This document shows positions 1 through 6,532 of a stretch of 15,198 nucleotides of DNA, piece after piece (positions within the stretch are counted from its first letter, which is position 1; each line of letters opens with the position of its first letter). Position numbers and translations under genes: made by a program. This DNA comes from Planctomycetota bacterium. GTDB lineage: Bacteria; Planctomycetota; Phycisphaerae; Tepidisphaerales; Tepidisphaeraceae. The stretch is from NCBI GenBank assembly GCA_023417885.1, contig JAEZED010000040.1, forward strand, positions 1-15,198, written 5' to 3'. The notes under the pieces were generated by a model. That model ran no database searches. It saw only the letters and a list, made by a program, of their open reading frames with translations, and was not told the DNA's origin.

Positions 1-1
1 T

Positions 2-60
2 CGGGGCGCGCGCCCCGGTCATCGGGGCACGACGCGCACTTTCCTCGGCGCGACGCGCCG
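2..60. repeat. Two strong GC palindromes at the window edge
   Basis: Bases 2-17 form a perfect 16-bp palindrome (CGGGGCGCGCGCCCCG). Bases 46-60 form a 15-base inverted repeat, CGGCGCG and CGCGCCG around a single A. Neither is followed by a T-run on either strand. They could be the terminator region of a gene outside the window, or simply structure in very GC-rich intergenic DNA. No coding sequence is supported in 1-247. Confidence 0.45.
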
Positions 61-125
61 CCGCCGCGGCGCCATGTGATCTTCCATTTTATGGATGCCG
101 CATCGACGCTCATCGACGATTCGGC

Positions 126-158
126 GCCGCGCCGGGCCATTTTCCCGGACGTGGCGAT
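126..158 (+). repeat. Short flank motif, copy 1 (matches 9867-9901)
   Basis: This 33-base stretch aligns with 9867-9901 with two single-base gaps and only a few mismatches, sharing an identical core TTTTCCCGGAC preceded by GCCGCGCCG and followed by a GCGAT. Looser similarity extends about 15-20 bases to the left (GACG...TCGGC). Here it lies about 90 bases upstream of the helical/FN3 gene. The other copy lies just right of the palindromic array. Confidence 0.45.
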
Positions 159-247
159 GCTGCCGACGAAGATGCTGGAGGATTGACGCCCCAAGTGACG
201 ATGCCGCCGGCATGCGCGTCCTACCCCGGGGAAAGTCCGCCCAGATC

Positions 248-910
248 ATGTTCTACCAGTCCCGCCTCGCCAACTGGGCCCAGGAGGCCGAGGCACTGGG
301 GCTCGATCCGCAGCAGATCGCCATCATGGAGGCGAAGGTGGAGGCCGCACGCCTCGCCTTCAACGCCCAGCGCCAGGCAATGTCCGCGGCCCGCGCGCGA
401 ACGCAGGCACTGCACAACGCCCTCGACGCCATGAACACCCATGGCGCCAGCCTCATCCGCCAGGTCCGCGCCCGCACCGCGACGATCGGCAGCAAGGCAT
501 ACGTCCTCGCGCAGATCCCCGCCCCCGACAAGCCCTCGCCCATCGGTCCGCCCGGGAAGCCTGACCGCATCACCGTCGAGCTGTCGGAGATCGGCGGCAT
601 CGTCCTGCGGTGGACCTGCAAGAATCCGCGCGGCTCGCGCGGCACCGCGTACCACGTGCACCGCCGCATCGCCGCCACCGGCGGGCAGTGGGAGTTCCTC
701 GGCATCGCCGGGCGCAAGAAGTACGTGGATGCCACCGTCCCGGCGGGCGTGGGCGTGGTGAGCTACCGCATCCAGGCATTCCGCTCGACGGCGCTGGGCC
801 CGGTCGCGGAGCACCACGTCAACCTCGGCGGCGTGCCCAAGGGCCTGCCGATACCCGGAAGGATGCAGCTCGCGACGCGCCGTCCCGAGCAGATGCAGCG
901 CGCGGCATAA
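248..910 (+). CDS. Helical plus fibronectin type III-like domain protein
   Basis: The predicted protein has 220 residues from ATG 248. Residues ~1-95 look helical and alanine-rich, with a probable coiled coil (IMEAKVEAARLAFNAQRQ and following). A proline-rich linker (IPAPDKPSPIGPPGKP) follows, then ~90 residues with the beta-strand pattern of an FN3 domain (IVLRWTC, TAYHVHRR, WEFLGIAG, VVSYRIQAF). There is no signal peptide or membrane segment, so it is probably cytoplasmic or exported without a leader. In-frame starts exist at 95 and 212, but the arginine- and cysteine-rich residues they add look like translated intergenic DNA, and neither has a clear ribosome binding site. It converges on the operon ending at 1089. 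The function is unknown; a binding or scaffold role is inferred only from the architecture. Confidence 0.7.
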   Translation: MFYQSRLANWAQEAEALGLDPQQIAIMEAKVEAARLAFNAQRQAMSAARARTQALHNALDAMNTHGASLIRQVRARTATIGSKAYVLAQIPAPDKPSPIGPPGKPDRITVELSEIGGIVLRWTCKNPRGSRGTAYHVHRRIAATGGQWEFLGIAGRKKYVDATVPAGVGVVSYRIQAFRSTALGPVAEHHVNLGGVPKGLPIPGRMQLATRRPEQMQRAA

Positions 911-954
911 CCGGCGGCAACGAGCCGGATAGGCCACGAGATTCCAAAGATTGT

Positions 955-977
955 CACGGATCGACACAGAATCCGTG
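955..977 (+). terminator. Stem-loop downstream of the FN3-like gene
   Basis: CACGGAT (955-961) and ATCCGTG (971-977) form a perfect 7-bp stem around a 9-base loop, 45 bases after the stop codon. No T-run follows, so termination is inferred from position only. The same CACGGAT...CACAGA vocabulary occurs near 5360, so this may instead be part of a dispersed repeat. Confidence 0.3.
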
Positions 978-1008
978 GCTCCGTCCGCCGTCCGCCGTCC
1001 GCCGTCTG
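975..1008 (-). repeat. Dispersed repeat A with GTCCGCC tandem (inverted relative to 5397-5423)
   Basis: Bases 983-1003 hold three perfect GTCCGCC units, followed by a diverged fourth. Read on the minus strand, 1008-975 gives CAGACGGCGGA, further GGCGGACG units, then GCGGACGGAG and CCAC. Positions 5397-5423 carry the same order on the plus strand: CAGACGGCGGA, GCGGACGGAG, GGCCAC. The two copies are therefore in opposite orientation and lie on either side of the four-gene block. Confidence 0.5.
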
Positions 1009-1037
1009 CGCTCACCCGCCGAGCGCCCGAGAAAGTA

Positions 1038-1057
1038 CGAGCAGCTTTCGCTGTTCG
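1038..1057 (-). terminator. Candidate stem-loop after the pseudopilin fusion gene
   Basis: CGAGCAGC and GCTGTTCG pair over 8 bp (one G-U) around a four-base loop, 31 bases past the stop codon of the minus-strand gene ending at 1089. On the minus strand it is followed by a weak pyrimidine stretch (TACTTTCTC). It is well placed to separate the two convergent genes, but lacks a proper U-run. Confidence 0.3.
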
Positions 1058-1088
1058 AGCGGGAGCGGCGAGAACGAGTGAGAGCTGA

Positions 1089-2870
1089 TCAGTTCCCCGG
1101 TACCCACCACGGATCGATGTGGTCGGGCGAACCCCGTGGGAGGTCCCGACTGACGTGCATGTCCAGCCAGAGGCGGTTCGCGCCCAACTCCCCATGGCGG
1201 GCGTCATCGTAGAGGATCAGAAACGGATGACCCGGAAGGACCGGGGTGATGTAGCTCAGTTCGTAGTTGGCTCGCCGAACGCCTTCGCCCAGCAGCACAG
1301 TTTCCGAGGGTGCAGCCATCTCCCCGCCCACGTTGTGCAGCTTGACCCGGTCGTAGGCCGTCCAGCCGTTGAATATGTAGCTTAGCCACTCTCCCTCATG
1401 GGTCCGGGTGCCGCAAATCAGAAGCTCATCCTGATAGTCGCCGTCGGAATAGAGGAGCCCCAACCGAGATCCGCGTGGGCCGAGCGAATGTTGTGGGTAG
1501 GTTGGAAACAGGCGCCCGCGATTGTCATTCGCATACAATGAAACCGCCTGCCCCGCTGATCGCATCGTCTGAGCGCAATCCACGAGAACTGCCTTCCGCC
1601 TGGCACCCGCGAGGGCCGGCATAAGGAGCGAGATGAGTATCGCGATCGTTCCAATGACGACCATAAGCTCGACAAGCGTAAAGCCTCGCCTGCCGCCGCG
1701 CAAGAGATGGGTCGCCGAAGCCTCGACCTGCTTCCGTCGCTGACGGTACATAATAGCCCCCGCTCCCGCTACGAGCAGTATGCCTAGCGCGAGCAGCAGG
1801 TGCCACCAACGAAATGGCCAACCCGGCTCCGCGGCAGCGGCCAGCACCCGCACAGTAGCGTCTTCATTGGATCCAGCAACACTGCCACCCGCGCGACCTA
1901 GAGACGCCGCGGGCCGAGCGGCCCGATCATCGGCAAGCGCAAAGCGGGCGGCTGCCTCCTGAAAGGGAAATCCGACATTTCCTGCCGGCTGCCAACTCGG
2001 ATCGACCGCGGGGCGAATGCGCTGCGTCGTCTCGTCGAGAACATCCTCACTTGGCCATGGCGTAAGCGCGAAGCGGCCATCATCAATGTCAACGTTGATC
2101 TGCAACGTCGACACATCGACCCGCAAATACTGCTCAGCGGTTAGTTCTGGAACTTCCGGGGGGCCCTGCCCAGCCGGGTATACGAGCGGCACTTGCCGCG
2201 CGCGTACAAGGATCGGGTACCAGATGGTGTTACCGTCACTTTCGAACGACTTGTACTGAATCTCGCTCGACTCATACGTCAGGCGTCCCTTGGCGTCCGC
2301 GGTCTCCACGCTCGTTGGCCATCCGTTTATGGCCAGGCTGTGTTTGGTCGTCAAGACCATTCCATCTCTTCGACGGCGGTGGACGAGAATGACTTCATCA
2401 TCTCCGCTGCCCCGCCGGCCTTCAATGAACTCATAGTCGCCGCTGATCGGCGCGAGTCCAAGCGCATTCAGCACGCGACCGGCCGCTACATCGTGTGGGA
2501 GCGCAGACGACCCTTTGTACCGCGCGCGGTCCCGGCTTATGCTAATCATGCCAAAGCGCGTGCGCATGTAGCTTTGGCTTCCATCCCACGCCGACTCGGC
2601 CGGAAGCAACCCGCCTGTTCGCCCACCCTTAAGACTGGCGTGATAAAGCCTCTCGCCCTCCCGAGCCATTCGGCAACGAACATCGAACCCATCAAAGAAA
2701 TACGTGTAGTCGGCGGAGATCGAGTCGATTGCCGCCAAGTTGAGCCGCAACAGCGACTGCACGTCGTCTCGGAGCTCCACCCCGTTCTGGGCCGAAACCG
2801 ACGGCGCAGCAGGAAACGCCAGCGCCAGTAGCACAATCGCGATCGAAAAACATGATCGTCTTCGGGTCAT
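1089..2870 (-). CDS. LolA-like periplasmic domain fused to a type IV pseudopilin
   Basis: The ORF has 593 residues. Residues 1-28 are a Sec signal peptide ending VSAQ. Residues ~30-270 look like the LolA / outer-membrane-lipoprotein-sorting fold common in Planctomycetota (weak, pattern-based). A low-complexity linker follows, then a membrane helix at ~355-373 (WWHLLLALGILLVAGAGAIM), a basic stretch, and a classic prepilin site at G396|F397 (RRGFTLVELMVVIGTIAIL) with Glu at mature position 5. The C-terminal ~170 residues resemble DUF1559-type pseudopilins: a late RHGELGANRLWLDMHV approximates the H-X9-DG motif, with DM in place of DG. An internal in-frame ATG at position 1751 (Met374) would give a normal prepilin with a 23-residue leader, so two products are possible. 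The start overlaps the DUF1573 stop codon as ATGA, implying translational coupling. It is the last gene of the probable operon. Confidence 0.85.
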   Translation of the reverse strand: MTRRRSCFSIAIVLLALAFPAAPSVSAQNGVELRDDVQSLLRLNLAAIDSISADYTYFFDGFDVRCRMAREGERLYHASLKGGRTGGLLPAESAWDGSQSYMRTRFGMISISRDRARYKGSSALPHDVAAGRVLNALGLAPISGDYEFIEGRRGSGDDEVILVHRRRRDGMVLTTKHSLAINGWPTSVETADAKGRLTYESSEIQYKSFESDGNTIWYPILVRARQVPLVYPAGQGPPEVPELTAEQYLRVDVSTLQINVDIDDGRFALTPWPSEDVLDETTQRIRPAVDPSWQPAGNVGFPFQEAAARFALADDRAARPAASLGRAGGSVAGSNEDATVRVLAAAAEPGWPFRWWHLLLALGILLVAGAGAIMYRQRRKQVEASATHLLRGGRRGFTLVELMVVIGTIAILISLLMPALAGARRKAVLVDCAQTMRSAGQAVSLYANDNRGRLFPTYPQHSLGPRGSRLGLLYSDGDYQDELLICGTRTHEGEWLSYIFNGWTAYDRVKLHNVGGEMAAPSETVLLGEGVRRANYELSYITPVLPGHPFLILYDDARHGELGANRLWLDMHVSRDLPRGSPDHIDPWWVPGN

Positions 2871-3862
2871 GCGGCTGCCCTCCAGCTTACGGGAATAACA
2901 ATCGGGGTATCCACGCCAACCACATTGATCGTGATCGTCGCATTCTGCGGCCGCGCGCTATCGCCGGCGGCCGTTATGGTGACGCGGGCAGTTCCGTCCT
3001 CGAGCGTTTGCGCCTTGAGCTCCAGCTGCTCGCCTGCATCGGAATCAACAGACGCGACCTTCACCGGCACCTGTGACGTGTGCCGCAGTTCGATCGTCCT
3101 CGCCGCGGTACTTCCCTTCGGGATTGGCTTGAACAAGACGACTTTCGGGCTTACCTCGATCGGGTGCGCGACCCGCCCACGCACCTCCACGAGGATGCTC
3201 CCAGACTCCACATCATCGCGTGGCGCTAGTTCTACGAACGCCTCGATGGCGCCGACGGGTTGGGTTTCGGCAGCACGTACGATAAGGCGCGCCCGGCTCG
3301 CGGTCTCGGTCGGCTCAATCTTTGCGATTAGATGTGGGCTGGTCGCCCGCGCGATCAAATCCGCTGCCGTTGTGTCTCTGAGATGGAGCTCGGCAATGGC
3401 GGCGAGACTCACGCCGTCTCCGCCCGCCGCTTCGGTCAGCCAAATTATCCTAGGAACGGGAAGCACTGCCGGCTCGAAACGATACTCAATGTGCGTTTCG
3501 AGAAGAAGCTTTCCATCCCCATGGATTGTCATCGGGTATTTCACATGACCGACGGTCGCTTTCAGCGGATCCAAGGTTAAGTAGACCTCCCGAGAGGCGC
3601 CAGGAGCAAGGCGGAAAGGTTCGAACTCGTCGACCGCAATGCAACCGCAACCGACTGAGATGTGCTCGATAGGGCGCTCTTGGTCGGAAATGTTTCGCAA
3701 CGTGACGGGCAGCCGAGGGCGTTCCCTCGGCGACCGCAGAGTGACGGTACCAAAGCTGACGTTGCCGCCGGAAACCTCCAAGGCGTCTTGGGCGAGAACG
3801 GGAGACACCGCCACCAAGGCAAAGATGGCGACACAAGCGTTTAGAGCTCTTGAGAAAGACAT
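2867..3862 (-). CDS. Exported DUF1573 domain protein
   Basis: The 331-residue protein has a signal peptide (residues 1-25, cleavage after VLA|Q). An N-terminal DUF1573/Ig-like domain follows: VSFGTVTLRSP, LPVTLRNISDQERPIEHIS, then the family's Cys-Gly-Cys signature (SVGCGCIAV, C72 and C74), then FRLAPGASREVYLTLDP. Residues ~130-330 add further beta-rich Ig-like segments ending IVIPVSWRAAA. The start is supported by AGGAG seven bases before the ATG. DUF1573 proteins are secreted or periplasmic and of unknown function; the CGC pair suggests disulfide or metal chemistry. The gene sits between a cysteine-rich secreted protein (77-base gap) and the LolA/pilin fusion (4-base overlap), so an envelope role alongside the membrane thiol oxidoreductase is a reasonable inference. 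Confidence 0.85.
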   Translation of the reverse strand: MSFSRALNACVAIFALVAVSPVLAQDALEVSGGNVSFGTVTLRSPRERPRLPVTLRNISDQERPIEHISVGCGCIAVDEFEPFRLAPGASREVYLTLDPLKATVGHVKYPMTIHGDGKLLLETHIEYRFEPAVLPVPRIIWLTEAAGGDGVSLAAIAELHLRDTTAADLIARATSPHLIAKIEPTETASRARLIVRAAETQPVGAIEAFVELAPRDDVESGSILVEVRGRVAHPIEVSPKVVLFKPIPKGSTAARTIELRHTSQVPVKVASVDSDAGEQLELKAQTLEDGTARVTITAAGDSARPQNATITINVVGVDTPIVIPVSWRAAA

Positions 3863-3938
3863 GGCGGCGCTCCTGTGATCAAACGAATGGGCGATGTATC
3901 GTCGTCAGCCTAAGGCGGTCGCTGACTCACGGCGCCCG

Positions 3939-4316
3939 CTAGCAGTCCTGTATGGCGCCATCGTTGCCGCACCCGCCCATGTAGTCTTCACACGATCCGT
4001 TGTCGTCGCTGTCGAGGTATGCATCACCACATGCGTTGAGCGCAACGGGGACGTCGTCGCAGTTCATCGACCGTGGAGGCGCCGGAATCGAGTCCTTCGG
4101 GCCGCTGGTCGGCATTAGCTGCAGGACGTGGACCTGTCGGCACTCGGACTGGGCGAAGACCGAGGCGGACGTGCAACCAACGTAAGTAATGCTGTCAAAG
4201 GAGCACGTTCTGATCGCGCGACAGGAACTCTTGTCGTGCGTGCAGGTTTGGGCGTAAGCAGCGGAAGCGACGCAGGCTGCGATGGCAAGCACGGCAGCGG
4301 AAATGGGCATCTTCAT
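3939..4316 (-). CDS. Small secreted protein with ten mature cysteines
   Basis: The 125-residue protein starts at ATG 4316, preceded by AAAGGA five bases upstream; the longer in-frame start at 4433 adds an implausible basic leader that runs into the upstream gene. Residues 1-22 are a clear signal peptide (VLAIAACVASAAYA|Q). The mature ~103 residues hold ten cysteines (25, 32, 38, 48, 59, 86, 96, 109, 116, 125), an even number fitting five disulfides. The last residue is cysteine. The C-terminal third is acidic (YLDSDDNGSCEDYMGGCGND), resembling a calcium-binding loop, but no EF-hand or dockerin repeat is complete. I recognise no family. It lies 59 bases after the MauE/CxxC gene and is a natural candidate substrate of that oxidoreductase. 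Confidence 0.8.
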   Translation of the reverse strand: MKMPISAAVLAIAACVASAAYAQTCTHDKSSCRAIRTCSFDSITYVGCTSASVFAQSECRQVHVLQLMPTSGPKDSIPAPPRSMNCDDVPVALNACGDAYLDSDDNGSCEDYMGGCGNDGAIQDC

Positions 4317-4375
4317 ATCAATCCTTTCGCGAGTTGATGGGTTGTGTCGCTGAGATGCACGGCACAAGGACCTGT

Positions 4376-5215
4376 TCACAGACAGCCGCCCTCGATTGCA
4401 CCCTCCATTTGAGAAACCTGAAATGGTAAGCATGGAAGCAAGTCGGCGACATCGGCCTGGTAGGTCCGTATGCCCTTTGGGAACAGCAGGTGCCGATCAA
4501 AATCGTTGGCGTATGGTGGAATCTCTACGATCGCGTGACGTTCTGCCGTACCCGGATTGAGTGTTGCTTCGTTGGCGAGCCGCATCAGATGCTCTCGGCA
4601 ATGGTCGCAGCCATGCTGAACGAACGTCACTGTGCGGAACTGGGAAAGTTCAACGTGCGCTTGCGACTGAACGGCATCCATAAGCGCGGCGTGGCTCGCC
4701 GCTCCGGGCGACGCCCTCGACAACTCTTGCGTAAATGTCAGAGCGAGGACGATGAAAGATAGGCTGAGTCCACACAACGCGTAGCCGCGCAACGCCCGAA
4801 TCCGCATATGAGTCGATTCGCTCATCCATGCAAACATGAGGACACATGCGCACGCGACGGCGAGCGGCCACTGCGGAATCTCAAATCGCCCGAAGCACTC
4901 GCAGCCCCATCCCAGAACCGCTCGGGCGGCCGACACGCACGCAAAGGCGCACAGCAGAGCTATCGCGATAAAAAATGAACTCCGCCCTACACGCTTGGAG
5001 GCGAGTCCGATCGCGACAAGCCCTTCGAGCGCGAAAAAGGGAAGGGTTAGTGAGATCGAGTCGCCGAAGTAGAGCGCCGGCAGCTTTCCTAGGCAGAACA
5101 GCGCAAAGACCGCGCAAAGAATCAACCGTGTTGCGCGCCGGGGTACCCACTGGCGCGACCAATTTCCGGCAGATGGGCTAAGCGACGCCGTCATGCTGAT
5201 GGAAGCGCTCCCCAT
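4376..5215 (-). CDS. MauE/DoxX-like membrane protein with periplasmic CxxC domain
   Basis: The 279-residue protein has about five hydrophobic segments (roughly 29-50, 54-72, 80-100, 116-132, 144-162). Between the third and fourth is GWGCECFGRFEIP, with C105 and C107, the CxC element typical of MauE/DoxX-like redox membrane proteins. After the last helix, residues ~190-279 begin like a thioredoxin fold: TVTFVQHGCDHCREHL, with the CxxC pair C203/C206 at the start of a helix. Further cysteines are C262 (LLPCLPF) and C278. Such proteins are thought to pass electrons between membrane and periplasmic thiols; a fused relay is inferred here. The ATG is preceded by GGAAGG six bases upstream; ATG 5194 is an alternative start. 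It is the first gene of the probable operon. Confidence 0.8.
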   Translation of the reverse strand: MGSASISMTASLSPSAGNWSRQWVPRRATRLILCAVFALFCLGKLPALYFGDSISLTLPFFALEGLVAIGLASKRVGRSSFFIAIALLCAFACVSAARAVLGWGCECFGRFEIPQWPLAVACACVLMFAWMSESTHMRIRALRGYALCGLSLSFIVLALTFTQELSRASPGAASHAALMDAVQSQAHVELSQFRTVTFVQHGCDHCREHLMRLANEATLNPGTAERHAIVEIPPYANDFDRHLLFPKGIRTYQADVADLLPCLPFQVSQMEGAIEGGCL

Positions 5216-5245
5216 GGGTTACCTTCCACGTGCTATGTCCCGCAC

Positions 5246-5285
5246 ACCGTGCCAGTCTGCTACCGCGGTGTCAAGCACTTTTTTT
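5246..5285 (-). promoter_or_regulatory. Candidate promoter for the four-gene operon
   Basis: On the minus strand a run of seven A (5285-5279) lies just upstream of a perfect TTGACA (5274-5269). Seventeen bases further on is CACGGT (5251-5246), a poor -10 box. GCACaccGTGC (5242-5252) overlaps it as a small inverted repeat that could be an operator. The position, 31-70 bases before the first ATG, suits the operon promoter. The weak -10 box is the main doubt. Confidence 0.35.
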
Positions 5286-5351
5286 GCTCGTCGCGAGAAA
5301 AGTGCGAGCTTCACCAGGAAGGCGTCATGCGGCGTGACGGGGCGTTCGGCC

Positions 5352-5423
5352 GGATTGGCCACGGATCTCGCGGATCGGCACAGATTGACACAGACTCAGA
5401 CGGCGGAGCGGACGGAGGGCCAC
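5352..5423 (+). repeat. Dispersed repeat B (CCACGGAT / CACAGA / CAGACGGCGGA)
   Basis: The segment carries CCACGGAT, CGCGGATCGGCACAGA, TTGACACAGA and then CAGACGGCGGA-GCGGACGGAG-GGCCAC. The second half matches the reverse complement of 975-1008, and the first half uses the same CACGGAT and GACACAGA words as 955-970. It lies in the 246-base gap between mdh and the operon, so the pair brackets the lower-GC block. Confidence 0.5.
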
Positions 5424-5429
5424 CCCTCC
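5414..5429 (-). terminator. Stem-loop downstream of mdh
   Basis: GGAGGG (5414-5419) and CCCTCC (5424-5429) form a 6-bp GC stem with a CCAC loop, about 33 bases past the mdh stop codon. No U-run follows on the minus strand, so factor-independent termination is uncertain. Confidence 0.3.
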
Positions 5430-5461
5430 CGGGAAGAGGCGGTTCGGATCAGGATGGCGTC

Positions 5462-6400
5462 TCACCCCTTCATCGCCACCGCCACCAGTTCCTTGACGTG
5501 GTCGATGCTGGTCTGGAAGGCGGCCTTCTCCTGGTCGTCGAGCTCGATCTCGATCACCTTCTCGACGCCCTCGCTCCCCAGCACGCAGGGGACGCCCACG
5601 AAGTAGCCGTCGATGCCGTACTCTCCGTCGCAGTAGGCGGCGCAGGGGAGGATGCGCTTCTTGTCGCGGATGATCGCCTCCGCCATCTGCACGCTGGCGC
5701 TGCTCGGGGCGTAGTAGGCGCTGCCGGTCTTCAGCAGGCCGACGATCTCGGCGCCCCCCTTGCGCGTGCGGTCGATGATCTGCTCGAGGCGATCCGGGGC
5801 GACGAGCTGTGTCACGGGGATCCCGCCGGCGAAGGTGTAGCGCGAGAGGGGCACCATGTCGTCACCATGCCCGCCGAGCAGGAGGGCCTGGACATCCTCC
5901 ACGCTGCACCCGATCTCCTCGGCGAGGAAGGCGCGGTAGCGGGCTGTGTCGAGCACGCCCGCCTGGCCGACGACCTTGTTGGGAGCGAAGCCGCTGGCCT
6001 TCCACGCGACGTAGACCATCGCGTCCAGCGGGTTGGAGACGACGATCATGACGGCGTTGGGGGAGTGCGTGGCGACCTGCTTGGCGACGCCGCGGACGAT
6101 CTCGGTGTTCTTGGCGATGAGGTCGTCGCGGCTCATGCCCGGCTTGCGCGGCAGGCCGGCGGTGACGATGACGACGTCGCTTCCCTCGGTCGGCTCGTAG
6201 CTGGTGGTGCCGGTGATGCGGGCGTCGAACCCTTCGACGGGGGAGGCCTGGTAGAGGTCCAGCGCCTTGCCCTGGGGCATGCCGTCGACCTCGGGGATGT
6301 CCACGAGCACGATGTCCCCCAGCTCCTTCTGCGCCGCCCACACGGCGCAGGTTGCCCCGACGTTCCCGGCCCCGATGATGCTGATCTTCGCGCGTCGCAT
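5462..6400 (-). CDS. mdh: Malate dehydrogenase
   Basis: The 312-residue protein is of the LDH-like MDH type and interconverts malate and oxaloacetate with NAD in the cytoplasmic TCA cycle. The Rossmann motif is IIGAGNVGAT (10-17), with D34 (VLVDIPE) indicating NAD preference. PRKPGMSRDDL supplies the substrate arginines R85 and R91 and is the sequence typical of MDH rather than LDH. VSNPLD carries N123; D151 (VLDTARYR, R154) and H178 (GGHGDDMVP) complete the catalytic pair. The length is normal. ATG 6400 is preferred over 6460 because GAGGAAG lies about eight bases upstream and the Rossmann strand begins immediately; the longer form adds 20 non-homologous residues. It is divergent from the M16 peptidase gene. 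Confidence 0.95.
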   Translation of the reverse strand: MRRAKISIIGAGNVGATCAVWAAQKELGDIVLVDIPEVDGMPQGKALDLYQASPVEGFDARITGTTSYEPTEGSDVVIVTAGLPRKPGMSRDDLIAKNTEIVRGVAKQVATHSPNAVMIVVSNPLDAMVYVAWKASGFAPNKVVGQAGVLDTARYRAFLAEEIGCSVEDVQALLLGGHGDDMVPLSRYTFAGGIPVTQLVAPDRLEQIIDRTRKGGAEIVGLLKTGSAYYAPSSASVQMAEAIIRDKKRILPCAAYCDGEYGIDGYFVGVPCVLGSEGVEKVIEIELDDQEKAAFQTSIDHVKELVAVAMKG

Positions 6401-6532
6401 TGCTGCTTCCTCTGGCTTTCTGGTTGTGCTTCGCTGGTTGGGATGTTCCACCCCCGGCACGCCGGCCGCGGGATGGGCGATTATGGGCGCTGTAGCTCCA
6501 TAAGCAACGTGGCAACCTAAACTCGTTCCGGC
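6401..6532. promoter_or_regulatory. Divergent promoter region, mdh / M16 peptidase
   Basis: These 132 bases separate two divergent start codons, so promoters for both genes must lie here or overlap the coding ends. I see no convincing -35/-10 pair and no ribosome binding site ahead of the ATG at 6533. The only structure noticed is GC-rich dyad sequence around 6453-6475. Confidence 0.4.

Noticed and set aside
95..247. N-terminal extension of the FN3-like protein from ATG 95
   Set aside because: It is rich in Arg and Cys, unlike the rest of the protein, and overlaps the motif that also occurs in non-coding DNA at 9867-9901.
221..1207. Long minus-strand ORF opposite the FN3-like gene
   Set aside because: It is a shadow frame produced by high GC; its composition is Arg/Ala/Gly/His-rich with no domain, and it also covers the intergenic repeats.
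975..5423. Composite transposon around the four-gene block
   Set aside because: There is no transposase, no long matched terminal repeats and no visible target duplication; the bracketing repeats are short and imperfect.
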